Shown: one piece after another, positions 9,158 to 16,895 of the stretch
Layout: each line of letters begins with the position of its first letter
Numbering within the stretch: position 1 is the stretch's first letter
Assembly: GCF_000022565.1 (NCBI RefSeq)
Contig: NC_012483.1
Location: 62,001-126,000 of the forward strand
Origin: Acidobacterium capsulatum ATCC 51196
GTDB taxonomy: Bacteria; Acidobacteriota; Terriglobia; Terriglobales; Acidobacteriaceae
DNA length: 64,000 bases
Reading direction: 5' to 3'
Position numbers and translations under genes: made by a program
Notes under the pieces: model-generated
What the model saw: the letters and a program-made list of their open reading frames with translations, nothing else
Databases searched by the model: none
What the model was told of the DNA's origin: nothing

Positions 9158-9811
9158 AGAAGATACGAAGCACAAAACCAGAAAACAGACGTCTTGCTAT
9201 TTAAAAACTTCATTGAAAAGTGCTTCAAAGCGTCGAACGCCTTACAGCGAATTGACTTGAGCCCAAAAGCTTGACGCAGTGGATGGGGTAGGCTTTTGGG
9301 CGAAAGCCTGTTCTTAGTTAAATGCCTAGCGTTGTATGGAGTGAGCCCATGAATTCCTCATTCTTGCCTTGGCTCGACTTTTATACTATAACAGCGTCGG
9401 ACTGGAATTTCAGAACTGAGGATTGTCTCTGAATGGAAGGGTTTTGAGCTGCCCCGCAGCTCCTGCCTGTCATAACTGGAGTTTCTCTTGGTTGACCCGC
9501 TTGGCATTCCTAAGCCAGAAGGGGATGGCGCTTTCGGCTTGCGATGGTTCGGTGCGGCCTGTATTCACAGGCGAATTTGCGGTTACTGTAGCTCAGGTGA
9601 CGCTCTCCCGCAACATCCGCAGAATCTCTTCCTCGCTGTGACCCTTCTTGCCCATCTCGCGGCTCTCCTCTCGTACTTCCAAGAGAACCACAACAGATCA
9701 AACTCTCAACCTCAAACCGGATTAGTTTTTGGGGGGGCACGCTTGCTCGCGCCGTCCTGCCCCTCTACACTTCAAGGGCATAAACCAAGCTGCCTTTGAA
9801 AGGACTCTGAA
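9158..9811. other. intergenic region with an insertion-sequence remnant
   Basis: About 650 bp between the last polysaccharide gene and the GH27 gene. The only recognisable content is the start of an IS3-type transposase at 9593-9655 (minus), listed separately. The rest shows no gene. The stretch marks a boundary between the AT-rich polysaccharide cluster and the GC-richer sequence to the right. Confidence 0.6.
9593..9655 (-). pseudogene. remnant of IS3-family transposase OrfA (N-terminus only)
   Basis: On the minus strand an ATG at 9655, with GGAG about 11 nt upstream, encodes MGKKGHSEEEILRMLRESV and then a stop at 9593. This matches the characteristic first residues of IS3-family OrfA (the M-x-KK-x-[HF]-[ST]-EEQI/EEIL helix). 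The rest of OrfA and all of OrfB are missing. It is a decayed insertion sequence and not an active element. No inverted repeats were found around it. Confidence 0.6.
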
Positions 9812-11032
9812 GTGAAAATGAAAGCGGTATCACAGAAAGCCCTGCGTTGCGCCGTGGTGCTCGCCGTGGCGCTCGTCACGGCCGTTGCTCTCCCTGCACA
9901 GAACAAGCCCTACCCCACCGCGGCTCAACTGGCTCCCACGCCGCCCATGGGCTGGAATAGCTGGAATCACTTCGCAGGCAAGGTGGATGAGGCCGATGTG
10001 CGCGCCGCTGCCAAGGCCATGGTTGACAGTGGCATGGCCGCCGCCGGATACAAATACATCGTCATCGACGACACCTGGCAGGGCAAGCGCGACGCGCAGG
10101 GATTCATTCATCCCAACAGCAAATTCCCTGACATGCCGGGCCTGATTCAATACGTCCATTCGCTTGGCCTCAAGTTCGGCATCTACTCCTCGCCCGGGCC
10201 GCAAACCTGCGCGGGCTATGAGGGCAGCTACGGTCACGTCCAGCAGGATGCAGAGACCTACGCCCGCTGGGGTGTCGATTATCTCAAGTACGACCTGTGC
10301 AGCTATCTCGGCATCATGCACAAAGAGGCCGCCAACAATCCTGCCAAGGCTCTCGCCATGCAACAGGCCGCCTACCTCAAGATGTACAAGGCCCTCGCCG
10401 CCGCCGGCCGTCCCATCGTCTTCAGCCTCTGCCAGTACGGCATTGGTGATGTGTGGAAGTGGGGCCCCAGCGTCGGCGGCAATCTGTGGCGCACCACCGG
10501 CGACATTCAGGACAACTACGCCCGCATGGCCACCATTGGCTTCGGCCAGGCGGGACTCGCAAAATACGCCGGCCCCGGTCACTGGAATGACCCCGACATG
10601 CTCGAAGTCGGCAACGGCGGCATGACCAATGAGGAGTATCGCACGCACATGTCGCTCTGGGCCCTCCTCGCCGCGCCGCTCATCGCCGGCAATGATCTCA
10701 GCCACATGTCGCCGGCTACTCTCGCCATCCTCACCAACCGCGAGGTCATCGCCGTCGATCAGGACCGCCTGGGCAGGGAAGGGGATCGCGTCTCAAAGAA
10801 TGGCGCGCTCGAAATCTGGGCCAAGCCTCTCACCGGCGGAGCCAAGGCCGTCGGCCTCTTCAACCGCGACACGCAGCCGCACTCCATGACGCTGCAGCTT
10901 TCGGTCGTCAACTTCCCGCCGCACGCGCATCTGCGCGACCTGTGGCGGCACAAAACCGTGCATGCCCATCATGGCGCTTATACCGTCACGGTTCCCGCTC
11001 ACGGAGTGGTGCTGCTTAAGCTCACGCGCTGA
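9812..11032 (+). CDS. secreted alpha-galactosidase, GH27
   Basis: A 406-residue glycosidase that removes terminal alpha-galactose from oligo- and polysaccharides. A signal peptide covers about residues 1-29 (cleavage near ALPA-Q). The GH27 barrel begins at TPPMGWNSWN (residues 43-52), then IVIDDTWQ. The predicted nucleophile is Asp161 in YLKYDLC and the acid/base is Asp231 in WRTTGDI. WNDPDMLEVGNGG and LLAAPLIAGNDL are further family signatures. A small beta-sandwich domain ends the protein. The GTG at 9812 follows AAGGACT, and an ATG two codons later is an alternative. It is monocistronic and lies 14 kb from the galactoside locus, but would feed the same pathway. Confidence 0.93.
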   Translation: MKMKAVSQKALRCAVVLAVALVTAVALPAQNKPYPTAAQLAPTPPMGWNSWNHFAGKVDEADVRAAAKAMVDSGMAAAGYKYIVIDDTWQGKRDAQGFIHPNSKFPDMPGLIQYVHSLGLKFGIYSSPGPQTCAGYEGSYGHVQQDAETYARWGVDYLKYDLCSYLGIMHKEAANNPAKALAMQQAAYLKMYKALAAAGRPIVFSLCQYGIGDVWKWGPSVGGNLWRTTGDIQDNYARMATIGFGQAGLAKYAGPGHWNDPDMLEVGNGGMTNEEYRTHMSLWALLAAPLIAGNDLSHMSPATLAILTNREVIAVDQDRLGREGDRVSKNGALEIWAKPLTGGAKAVGLFNRDTQPHSMTLQLSVVNFPPHAHLRDLWRHKTVHAHHGAYTVTVPAHGVVLLKLTR

Positions 11033-11042
11033 GCGCGGGTTG

Positions 11043-11072
11043 ACAAAATGGATGCGCGCCGTCCCATTTTGT
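11043..11072. repeat. inverted repeat ACAAAATGG/CCATTTTGT
   Basis: Nine-bp perfect arms (11043-11051 and 11064-11072) separated by 12 nt, immediately after the GH27 stop codon. A TTGACA hexamer at 11040-11045 overlaps the left arm, but no good -10 lies 17 nt downstream. It may be part of the GH27 3' end or an operator for sucA. Confidence 0.4.
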
Positions 11073-11091
11073 GACGAATCCCTTTCTATCC

Positions 11092-11126
11092 CGCCGCGCA
11101 TCACCCCACGTGGGCGATGCGCGGCG
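11092..11126. repeat. long GC-rich hairpin upstream of sucA
   Basis: Arms CGCCGCGCATC (11092-11102) and GATGCGCGGCG (11116-11126) are perfectly complementary over 11 bp, and further pairs are possible inside. No T-run follows, so it is not a classical terminator. It sits 58 bp before the sucA start codon, in what would be the sucA leader or promoter region, or at the 3' end of the GH27 transcript. Confidence 0.55.
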
Positions 11127-11184
11127 TAGAATGATGTGTTACGGGTCAAGCAAGGGACTCTTTCGCACCCGTACCTATCTAAAT

Positions 11185-13707
11185 ATGAGTGCTACCCGAC
11201 TGGAACCGAACCCGACTGAAGTTGCCGCCACTTTTCAACGCGAACAGATCTTTGATCACTACCGCCGCTGGGGCTACCTTGAGGCGCAGCTTGACCCGCT
11301 CGGCCAGTACCTTGCGCCTGCGCCCATCGATGGCGAAGTCTCTGAAGGCCCCGGGGCTGACGAAGCCCGCCGCTACTACTGCGGTACCGTCGGCGTGGAG
11401 TTCATGCACATTCCCTCCGCCGAGCGCCGCCGCTGGCTCCAGCAGCGTCTTGAGCGCGATCCAGAGAAGACCGCGCCCGAGGTGCAGCAGCGCATTCTCG
11501 ACGACCTGACCCGCGCGGACATCTTCGAGCAGGTCATTCAGTCCCGCTATCTCGGTACCAAGCGTTTTTCGCTTGAGGGCGTCACCTCGCTCATTCCATT
11601 TCTTGAGGAGCTGTTGCACCGCGCCGCCGAACTGGGCGCCACCAAGAGCGTGATGGGGATGAGCCATCGTGGCCGCCTCAACGTCATGGTGAACACCTTC
11701 CGCAAGTCCGCCTCTGACATCTTCGCCAAGTTTGAAGACGTCGATCCGCGCAGCATTCTCGGCGGCGGCGATGTGAAGTACCACCAGGGCGCCACTGCGG
11801 AGCTGCCCATGCGCAACGGCTCCACGCTTTCGCTGCATCTGGTTTCCAATCCCAGCCACCTTGAGGCCGTCGATCCCATCGTGGCCGGCCGCGCCAAGGC
11901 CAAGCAGATGCGCATGCAGCGCGCCGACGGCAGTGACGGCCATGCTGGAGTGCTGCCGGTCACCATCCACGGTGACGCGGCCTTTGCCGGGCAGGGCATC
12001 TGGGCCGAGACGCTCAACCTCGCCTATGTCGAGGGCTTCAACATCGGCGGTTCCATCCACATTATTGTGAACAACCTCATCGGCTTCACCGCCGAGCCGG
12101 AAGAGTCGAACTCCTCGCGCTTTGCCTCTGACATGGCCAAGCGCCTGCCGATTCCCATCTTCCACGTCAATGCCGAAGATGCCGATGCCGTCGTGCGCAT
12201 CGCCGCGCTGGCCGCGGAGTACCGCTACACCTTCCGCTCTGACGTCGTCATCGACCTCATCGGCTACCGCCGCCACGGCCACAGCGAGGTGGATGACCCC
12301 ACCATCACGCAGCCGCTGCGCTACGCCCGCATCAAAGAGCACCCGCCGCTTTACGAGATTTACGCGAAGCACATTGGCGCCGATGTGGCCGCGCGCGTCA
12401 AGGAACTGCAGGCCGAGTTTGGCGAGGCGCAGAAGGCCGCGCAAAAGCTCGACAAGCAGCCGGTCGTCGCCAGGCTGCCGGAGTACTGGTCAGCCTACAA
12501 GGGCGGCCCCTACAAAGCGGAGTACGAGGTGGAAACCGGCCTCACCCGCGAAGAGATCGCCGCCATTGCCGAGGGCGTCACCCGCGCGCCCGAGGGCTTT
12601 CACGTGCATGCCAAGATTCAGAAGCTGCTGGAGCAGCGTCTGGAGATGGGCCACGGCAAGCGCCCCTTCGACTACGGCATGGCCGAGGCCATCGCCATCG
12701 GCTCGCTGCTCCGGCAGGGAATTCCCGTGCGCATGAGCGGCCAGGACACGCAGCGCGGCACCTTCAACCATCGCCACAGCGTGCTCACCGACATTGAGAA
12801 TGAGCAGCAGTGGATCCCGCTCAACCATCTCGCCGAGGGGCAGGCGCAGTTTGACGTCTACAACTCCACGCTCTCTGAGGCCGGTGTCATGGGCTTCGAG
12901 TACGGCTACAGCCGCGACTTTCCTGAGTCGCTCGTGCTCTGGGAGGCGCAGTTCGGCGACTTCGCCAACGGCGCGCAGATTGTCATTGATCAGTTCCTCA
13001 GCTCGGCTGAGGACAAGTGGGGCCTGCTCAGCGGCCTCGTGCTGCTGCTGCCGCACGGCTATGAGGGCCAGGGGCCGGAGCATTCGAGCGCGCGCGTCGA
13101 GCGCTATCTGCAACTGACCGCGCGAGACAACATGCAGGTGTGCCAGCCGTCGAGCGCCGCGCAATACTTCCATCTGCTGCGCCGCCAGGCGATGCGCCAG
13201 TGGCGCAAGCCGCTCGTGGTCTTCACACCCAAGAGCATGCTGCGCCATCCGGCGGCGGTCTCGCCCATCGATGCCTTCACCCAGCCGCGCTTCCAGCCGG
13301 TGGTGCCTGAGACGGAGATCGAGAACGCCGAGCGTCTGCTGCTTTGCACCGGCAAAATCGGGCATGAGCTGCGCATCGAGCGCCAGAAGCGGCAAGACAC
13401 CAAGACAGGCATCCTCTTCCTCGACCAGATGTACCCGTGGCCCGAGGCCGAACTGATCGCCGCCATGAACCAGCACCCCAACGCGCATGAGATCGTTTGG
13501 GTGCAGGAAGAGCCGGAGAACATGGGCGCGCTCTCCTTCGTGATGCCGCGCCTGCGCCGCCTCGCGCATGGCCGCCAGGTGCTCAGCGTCAAGCGCTCCG
13601 CCGCCGCCTCGCCGGCCACCGGCTCGGCCAAGGCCCACGAGATGGAGCAGAAGACGCTCATCGACCTCGCCCTCAGCCACTCCCTCAAGGAGCGTCTGGC
13701 GAAGTAG
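11185..13707 (+). CDS. sucA: 2-oxoglutarate dehydrogenase E1 component (thiamine-diphosphate dependent)
   Basis: An 840-residue E1 subunit decarboxylating 2-oxoglutarate in the TCA cycle. Recognisable parts are the GTVGVEFMHI segment near the N-terminus, GMSHRGRLNVM, the thiamine-diphosphate/Mg site from GDAAFAGQG to NNLIGFT, GYRRHGHSEVDDP, and the C-terminal transketolase-like pyrimidine domain from MSGQDTQRGTF onward. The ATG at 11185 is chosen because similarity begins there (FDHYRRWGYLEAQLDPLG). The in-frame extension to 11071 looks non-coding. It is shorter than the E. coli enzyme (about 930 residues) and seems to lack the N-terminal E2-binding segment. No E2 (sucB) gene is adjacent. A strong terminator follows. 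Confidence 0.94.
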   Translation: MSATRLEPNPTEVAATFQREQIFDHYRRWGYLEAQLDPLGQYLAPAPIDGEVSEGPGADEARRYYCGTVGVEFMHIPSAERRRWLQQRLERDPEKTAPEVQQRILDDLTRADIFEQVIQSRYLGTKRFSLEGVTSLIPFLEELLHRAAELGATKSVMGMSHRGRLNVMVNTFRKSASDIFAKFEDVDPRSILGGGDVKYHQGATAELPMRNGSTLSLHLVSNPSHLEAVDPIVAGRAKAKQMRMQRADGSDGHAGVLPVTIHGDAAFAGQGIWAETLNLAYVEGFNIGGSIHIIVNNLIGFTAEPEESNSSRFASDMAKRLPIPIFHVNAEDADAVVRIAALAAEYRYTFRSDVVIDLIGYRRHGHSEVDDPTITQPLRYARIKEHPPLYEIYAKHIGADVAARVKELQAEFGEAQKAAQKLDKQPVVARLPEYWSAYKGGPYKAEYEVETGLTREEIAAIAEGVTRAPEGFHVHAKIQKLLEQRLEMGHGKRPFDYGMAEAIAIGSLLRQGIPVRMSGQDTQRGTFNHRHSVLTDIENEQQWIPLNHLAEGQAQFDVYNSTLSEAGVMGFEYGYSRDFPESLVLWEAQFGDFANGAQIVIDQFLSSAEDKWGLLSGLVLLLPHGYEGQGPEHSSARVERYLQLTARDNMQVCQPSSAAQYFHLLRRQAMRQWRKPLVVFTPKSMLRHPAAVSPIDAFTQPRFQPVVPETEIENAERLLLCTGKIGHELRIERQKRQDTKTGILFLDQMYPWPEAELIAAMNQHPNAHEIVWVQEEPENMGALSFVMPRLRRLAHGRQVLSVKRSAAASPATGSAKAHEMEQKTLIDLALSHSLKERLAK

Positions 13708-13747
13708 CCCGGCAAAACGCTGTCAGCAGGAAGAATAGAAAGAAGAG

Positions 13748-13779
13748 GAATCGCTCCCGGCCGGGAGCGATTCTTTTTT
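13748..13779 (+). terminator. rho-independent terminator of sucA
   Basis: A perfect 13-bp inverted repeat (GAATCGCTCCCGG followed by its complement) ends in TTTTTT, starting 41 nt after the sucA stop. Confidence 0.92.
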
Positions 13780-13818
13780 GCTCAATTCTCAAGAAGAGGG
13801 AGCCACTCCGGCGCGCTT

Positions 13819-13842
13819 CCAGGGGCCTGGGATGGCCCCTGG
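13819..13842. repeat. second hairpin downstream of sucA
   Basis: CCAGGGGCC and GGCCCCTGG form a 9-bp stem with loop TGGGAT. No T-run follows on either strand. The rest of 13843-14132 holds no gene that can be supported. Confidence 0.5.
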
Positions 13843-14132
13843 CGCTCAGAAAAAATCTCCATTAACGTCCTGGAAGTTGCAGATTCTAAATAAGTTGCGC
13901 GACATTAGGCGTGAAACTCGTTTAGAATCAATCGTTTACAGGACTCGTTCCGGGGCATATTAACCCCCGAAATCGGCAGGACACCCTGCCGGGCGGCCAG
14001 AGTCTGCCCTATATTTTCAGGATAGCAATTTCCCTCACAATTACCGGCAGGACTCGCCCACGCATGTGGACCTCTCCCTGCGAGCCCAATGACGAACCGG
14101 AGGGAGCGAACTGGCTCAGAACCTTGCAGCGA

Positions 14133-14438
14133 TTACAGCCGGCCATGCCAGCGGACCGGATTGCGGCTTCCATGAAAACAGGCAACCACCGTGAGGGAAT
14201 CGTCGGGCTCGATGAGGAACATAAGAAGGTATGGGAAGCGCCGGAGGACAGCGCGTCGAACATTGCGGTACACAAGAGGGAATTGGTGAGGATTGGCTTG
14301 TATTCGCTCTACCGCAGTGCTCACCTCTGCGCGAAATCGCTGCCCAAGGCCTTCGACTTCGTTTTCGTACCAGTCCTGCGCGTCCAACAGTTCATATCGG
14401 GCAGCAGGGGTGAAGTTGACCGGGTGGGTTACGGGCAA
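14133..14438 (-). CDS. RelE/ParE-family toxin
   Basis: A 101-residue protein with the RelE/ParE fold signature: FTPAARYELLDAQDWYE at the N-terminal helix, LGQRFRAEVSTAVERI, then PHQFPLVYRNVRRAVLRRFPYLLMFLI and a C-terminal strand VVACFHGSRNP. It most likely acts as a ParE-type gyrase poison or RelE-like ribosome-dependent RNase; the subtype is not decided. It starts with TTG at 14438 and overlaps the upstream antitoxin gene by 10 nt, the usual toxin-antitoxin arrangement with translational coupling. Confidence 0.85.
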   Translation of the reverse strand: MPVTHPVNFTPAARYELLDAQDWYENEVEGLGQRFRAEVSTAVERIQANPHQFPLVYRNVRRAVLRRFPYLLMFLIEPDDSLTVVACFHGSRNPVRWHGRL

Positions 14439-14647
14439 CGACGCTCCAGCTCCGCTTTCAGCGCGTCCCAGGTCACGCTCTCGCGCCGGTCCGCGTCCAG
14501 GCGATCAAGACGCCGGTCCAGCTCGTCTTTCTGGGCCGCAGAAACAGGAAGCTGGTTCTCTTCGAGGCTGTCCCAAAGCTGCGCAATCATATCCAGCCGC
14601 TCCGGTGGCGTCAGCCGCGAAAGCTCGTCCTGGGTGAGTCGCTCCAT
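14429..14647 (-). CDS. antitoxin, addiction-module component family
   Basis: A 72-residue acidic protein starting MERLTQDELSRLTPPERL, followed by MIAQLWDSLEEN and a C-terminal helix LDRRLDRLDAD. This is the pattern of the short addiction-module antitoxins (TIGR02574-like) usually paired with RelE/ParE toxins. The ATG at 14647 is chosen because the conserved MERLT start lies there. A longer in-frame extension upstream looks non-coding. Gene order is antitoxin then toxin, overlapping by 10 nt. Confidence 0.82.
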   Translation of the reverse strand: MERLTQDELSRLTPPERLDMIAQLWDSLEENQLPVSAAQKDELDRRLDRLDADRRESVTWDALKAELERRCP

Positions 14648-14748
14648 GCTCAGAGCATATGAAACTCCGATCCAGCAGGCAAGTGCTTCCGTTTGCCTCC
14701 TTTTATTTGCCCCGATTTCCCACAGGATGATTGGCGTACCATCTCGCC

Positions 14749-15159
14749 ATGATTCAGTCATTGCGAAAGGGACCTGCATTTGTCCATGTTGGCTATTTGG
14801 GCGGATGGGCTGATACGTTGCATGCCAAAGAACTCAATTTGGAAGCAAGTGAAGAACAGCTCATCTTGTCCATTGATCTGTCTCCCAATCAACGCGTTCG
14901 GAATAAGGATTCCAATTGCTACCAAGACGTTTGCAGACTGCTGGAAGATATCACTGCGGTCAAGTATTTTGAGTTATGGCCTGAACCTTGGCTTGGACCA
15001 CTGCTCCAAGCGCTAGAGAAGTATCCCAACGCTGCCCATCAGTTGGAAATCAGACTCAAAGATGGCAATACGCATCTATATGAGGGGGAGCTAACGAAGA
15101 AGTCTGGACCCAATATGATTTTCTCCGTTCTGCGATCGTCGCTGGCACCTGTCGTTTGA
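14749..15159 (+). CDS. hypothetical protein
   Basis: A 136-residue soluble protein of unknown family, starting MIQSLRKGPAFVHVGYLG. It contains many acidic and Leu residues, no signal peptide and no membrane segment. Base composition is lower in GC than the surrounding genes. It is divergent from the toxin-antitoxin pair, with about 100 bp between starts, and might be part of the same acquired segment. A hairpin follows 53 nt after the stop. Confidence 0.5.
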   Translation: MIQSLRKGPAFVHVGYLGGWADTLHAKELNLEASEEQLILSIDLSPNQRVRNKDSNCYQDVCRLLEDITAVKYFELWPEPWLGPLLQALEKYPNAAHQLEIRLKDGNTHLYEGELTKKSGPNMIFSVLRSSLAPVV

Positions 15160-15212
15160 AGATATTCATGGATGACTAGGACTCTTTCAATTGGCCCAGT
15201 TCCGGCGGGTGG

Positions 15213-15241
15213 CCCACACAAGCTTCTTTTGCTTGTGTGGG
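15213..15241. repeat. hairpin CCCACACAAGC/GCTTGTGTGGG
   Basis: Perfect 11-bp arms with a TTCTTTT loop. No T-run follows the stem. Its place just after the hypothetical gene suggests a 3'-end structure, but it could also be a dispersed repeat. Confidence 0.6.
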
Positions 15242-15412
15242 GTTCGAGACAGCCCCATTCGCTCCCCGTCCCTGCCGGAAATTCCCACCCCATTCGTTAC
15301 CATGGAAGAAGGGGAAAACTCCGGCTTTCCGCCACCCAGACCTCCCGCTTTCCTCTGAAATCCAGCCTCACCGCCACCCTGTTTCCCGAGCCGGGAAGAC
15401 CGCCCCGCCCCG

Positions 15413-15458
15413 AAAAAACCGCCATAAATGTGAATCTGGATTCACATTCAAAATGCGG
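15413..15458 (-). terminator. terminator-like hairpin built on a TTCACATT repeat
   Basis: AATGTGAATC and GATTCACATT (15427-15448) are perfect 10-bp arms with a 2-nt loop. Outer CCGC/GCGG pairs extend the stem imperfectly. On the minus strand the hairpin is followed by TTTTTT. It repeats the core of the stronger hairpin 100 bp to the right. Confidence 0.55.
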
Positions 15459-15533
15459 CCGGTAAAGCGTATCTAAGTCATGCAAAATGAATCAGATAGT
15501 TCGAAAATCCGCACCCTCCGCCTTGGCAGCCGC

Positions 15534-15579
15534 AAAAAAGACACCCGGAATGTGAATCTCAATTCACATTCCGGGTGTC
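15534..15579 (-). terminator. very strong minus-strand terminator, 18-bp perfect stem
   Basis: Arms at 15540-15557 and 15562-15579 pair perfectly over 18 bp with a 4-nt loop. On the minus strand the stem is followed by TTTTTT (15534-15539). It is well placed to end the transcript of the two small minus-strand genes at 15721-16319. Confidence 0.88.
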
Positions 15580-15720
15580 GGTCCTGCATCTATCTGAAAA
15601 TAGGCAACTTACCGCCAAGCCGGGAGCATGCCGCCGCCATGTTTCGCGAAAAAACGCGAATTCACATTCACATTTTCGCTGCGAGGCGATCCGGCACTCT
15701 CAAACCCGGCAAGGGGACCG

Positions 15721-16011
15721 TTATGAGACGGCTGCGTCTTCGCCGGAGGCCGTGTCGGCCACCGGCCGGGCCGTCTGGCTCAGGGAGCGCGGCACGTACT
15801 GCGGGTCACACTCGACGCCCAGATTGGTGAGCACCAGAGCGGACTTGATCAGATTGGCGCGCTTGGTCGTCAGCTTGCGCACGTGCGCGTCGAGCGCGTC
15901 CTGCGACGCAAAGGTCTCCCAGGTCTGGCTGTGGGCGATCTTGCGGTCGATCAGGTCGATGTTCTGGTAGAGGTCTTTCAATTCATAGGGAGAGTGCGTA
16001 TTCAGTTGCAT
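15721..16011 (-). CDS. small conserved-looking hypothetical protein
   Basis: A 96-residue soluble protein starting MQLNTHSPYELKDLYQNIDL, predicted mainly helical, with a charged middle (VRKLTTKRANLIKSA). The ATG at 16011 is preceded by GAGG at a good distance. An in-frame upstream extension has no such support. It lies 77 nt downstream of the omega-like gene on the same strand and probably shares its transcript. No family recognised. Confidence 0.65.
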   Translation of the reverse strand: MQLNTHSPYELKDLYQNIDLIDRKIAHSQTWETFASQDALDAHVRKLTTKRANLIKSALVLTNLGVECDPQYVPRSLSQTARPVADTASGEDAAVS

Positions 16012-16088
16012 GGAACCTCGCGGTGATTGTTCTGAAACGGAAAACTGCTGTCGGGGAGAAGTCATGGATGCGTCTGCCGGTACGGCCC

Positions 16089-16319
16089 TTACGCTGCGGG
16101 AGTGATGCTCAGCGCCTCGATAAAGGGCTGCGGCGCGGGAGCGGGAAGCGCCGCGGGAGCAAAGTGGCCCCGCGAAATGTCGGCAAGCGCGCGATTCGCC
16201 GTCTCCTGCGTGCGCGTCGAGTCCACATGCAGCGACCGGATGACGCGGGTGGCGACGGTGACGAGAAGAAAACGATTCTCGATGCTGCGTCCGGCGGAGT
16301 ACACCAGATCAGAGCGCAT
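16089..16319 (-). CDS. RNA polymerase omega-like small protein
   Basis: A 76-residue protein starting MRSDLVYSAGRSIENRFLL, followed by VTVATRVIRSLHVDSTRTQETANRALADI. The N-R-F/Y-L-L, A-x-x-x-R-x-L-H and final A-L-x-x-I positions follow the omega subunit (RpoZ/Rpb6) pattern of helices that clamp the beta' C-terminus. The MRSDLV start is, as far as remembered, also used by acidobacterial omega proteins. The start is supported by AAAGAGG 6 nt upstream. It could be the main rpoZ or a diverged paralogue. There is no gmk or coaBC neighbour, which often accompanies rpoZ, so a paralogue is possible. Confidence 0.55.
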   Translation of the reverse strand: MRSDLVYSAGRSIENRFLLVTVATRVIRSLHVDSTRTQETANRALADISRGHFAPAALPAPAPQPFIEALSITPAA

Positions 16320-16678
16320 GGATACCTCTTTTCGCGGTAGTGGTGCGTTGGGTACTTGAGCCGGACTCGATGCCAATACCGCTACGGGGCGGTGGGGAAG
16401 AGTGCTTCACGCGGCGCGATGGTGTGCCGTCAAGAGAGAGCGTCGAGGGCTGGCTGTGAGGTGTGGACGAGTCCACACACGATGAAGGCCTAGTTAGAGC
16501 ATACGCTCTTTTCTCCGGTTTCCTGCGATTCTTTCCGGATAGCCGGCGCATTGGTGTTACTCTTGGAACAGATCGTCGAATCCTACTTGGTTTTCTTGCC
16601 TGTTCCGCTTCATCGCTTGACTTGCAAATAATCACACTTGAGTTCAGCGATACATTCAATTTGAAGAGGAATACTTAT
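16320..16678. other. divergent promoter region and long cspA leader
   Basis: About 360 bp between the omega-like gene (minus) and cspA (plus). It has no credible gene of its own. It carries an inverted repeat at 16461-16478 and an AT-rich stretch before cspA. A long structured leader is usual for cold-shock genes, but its extent cannot be set from sequence alone. Confidence 0.5.
16461..16478. promoter_or_regulatory. inverted repeat GTGTGGAC-GA-GTCCACAC
   Basis: Perfect 8-bp arms with a 2-nt spacer, about 200 bp upstream of the cspA start. The size and symmetry fit an operator for a dimeric regulator. No matching regulator gene is adjacent. Confidence 0.4.
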
Positions 16679-16879
16679 ATGGAACAGGGAACAGTGAAAT
16701 GGTTTAACGATGCCAAGGGTTTTGGATTTCTGAGCCGTCCCAATGGTGAAGATGTTTTCGTGCACTTCTCGGCGATCACCAGCAATGGCTTCCGCTCGCT
16801 GCAGGAAGGCCAGGCCGTTCAGTTCAACGTCGTCAAGGGCGCGAAGGGCTGGCAGGCTGAGAACGTTCAGGCTCTCTAA
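16679..16879 (+). CDS. cspA: cold-shock domain protein
   Basis: A 66-residue single cold-shock domain that binds single-stranded RNA/DNA and melts RNA secondary structure. It begins [18 protein letters not shown] (RNP1 region KGFGFL) and has RNP2 VFVHFSAI, ending AENVQAL. Length and motifs are those of CspA-family proteins. AGAGGA lies about 10 nt before the ATG. A strong terminator follows 16 nt after the stop. Confidence 0.96.
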   Translation: MEQGTVKWFNDAKGFGFLSRPNGEDVFVHFSAITSNGFRSLQEGQAVQFNVVKGAKGWQAENVQAL

Positions 16880-16895
16880 TTTCTGAGTCGCAAGC

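Larger units (their letters stand above)
15160..15720. other. intergenic region rich in hairpins and TTCACATTC repeats
   Basis: About 560 bp without a credible gene. It contains a stable hairpin at 15213-15241, two TTCACATTC-type hairpins with minus-strand T-runs (15413-15458 and 15534-15579), and further half-copies near 15661 and 15665. These are listed separately. Confidence 0.6.

Noticed and set aside
9830-10705. 291-codon minus-strand frame within the GH27 gene
   Set aside because: Overlaps conserved catalytic sequence; shadow of codon bias.
12490-13680. 396-codon minus-strand frame within sucA
   Set aside because: Antisense to a highly conserved enzyme; Leu/Arg/His-rich shadow.
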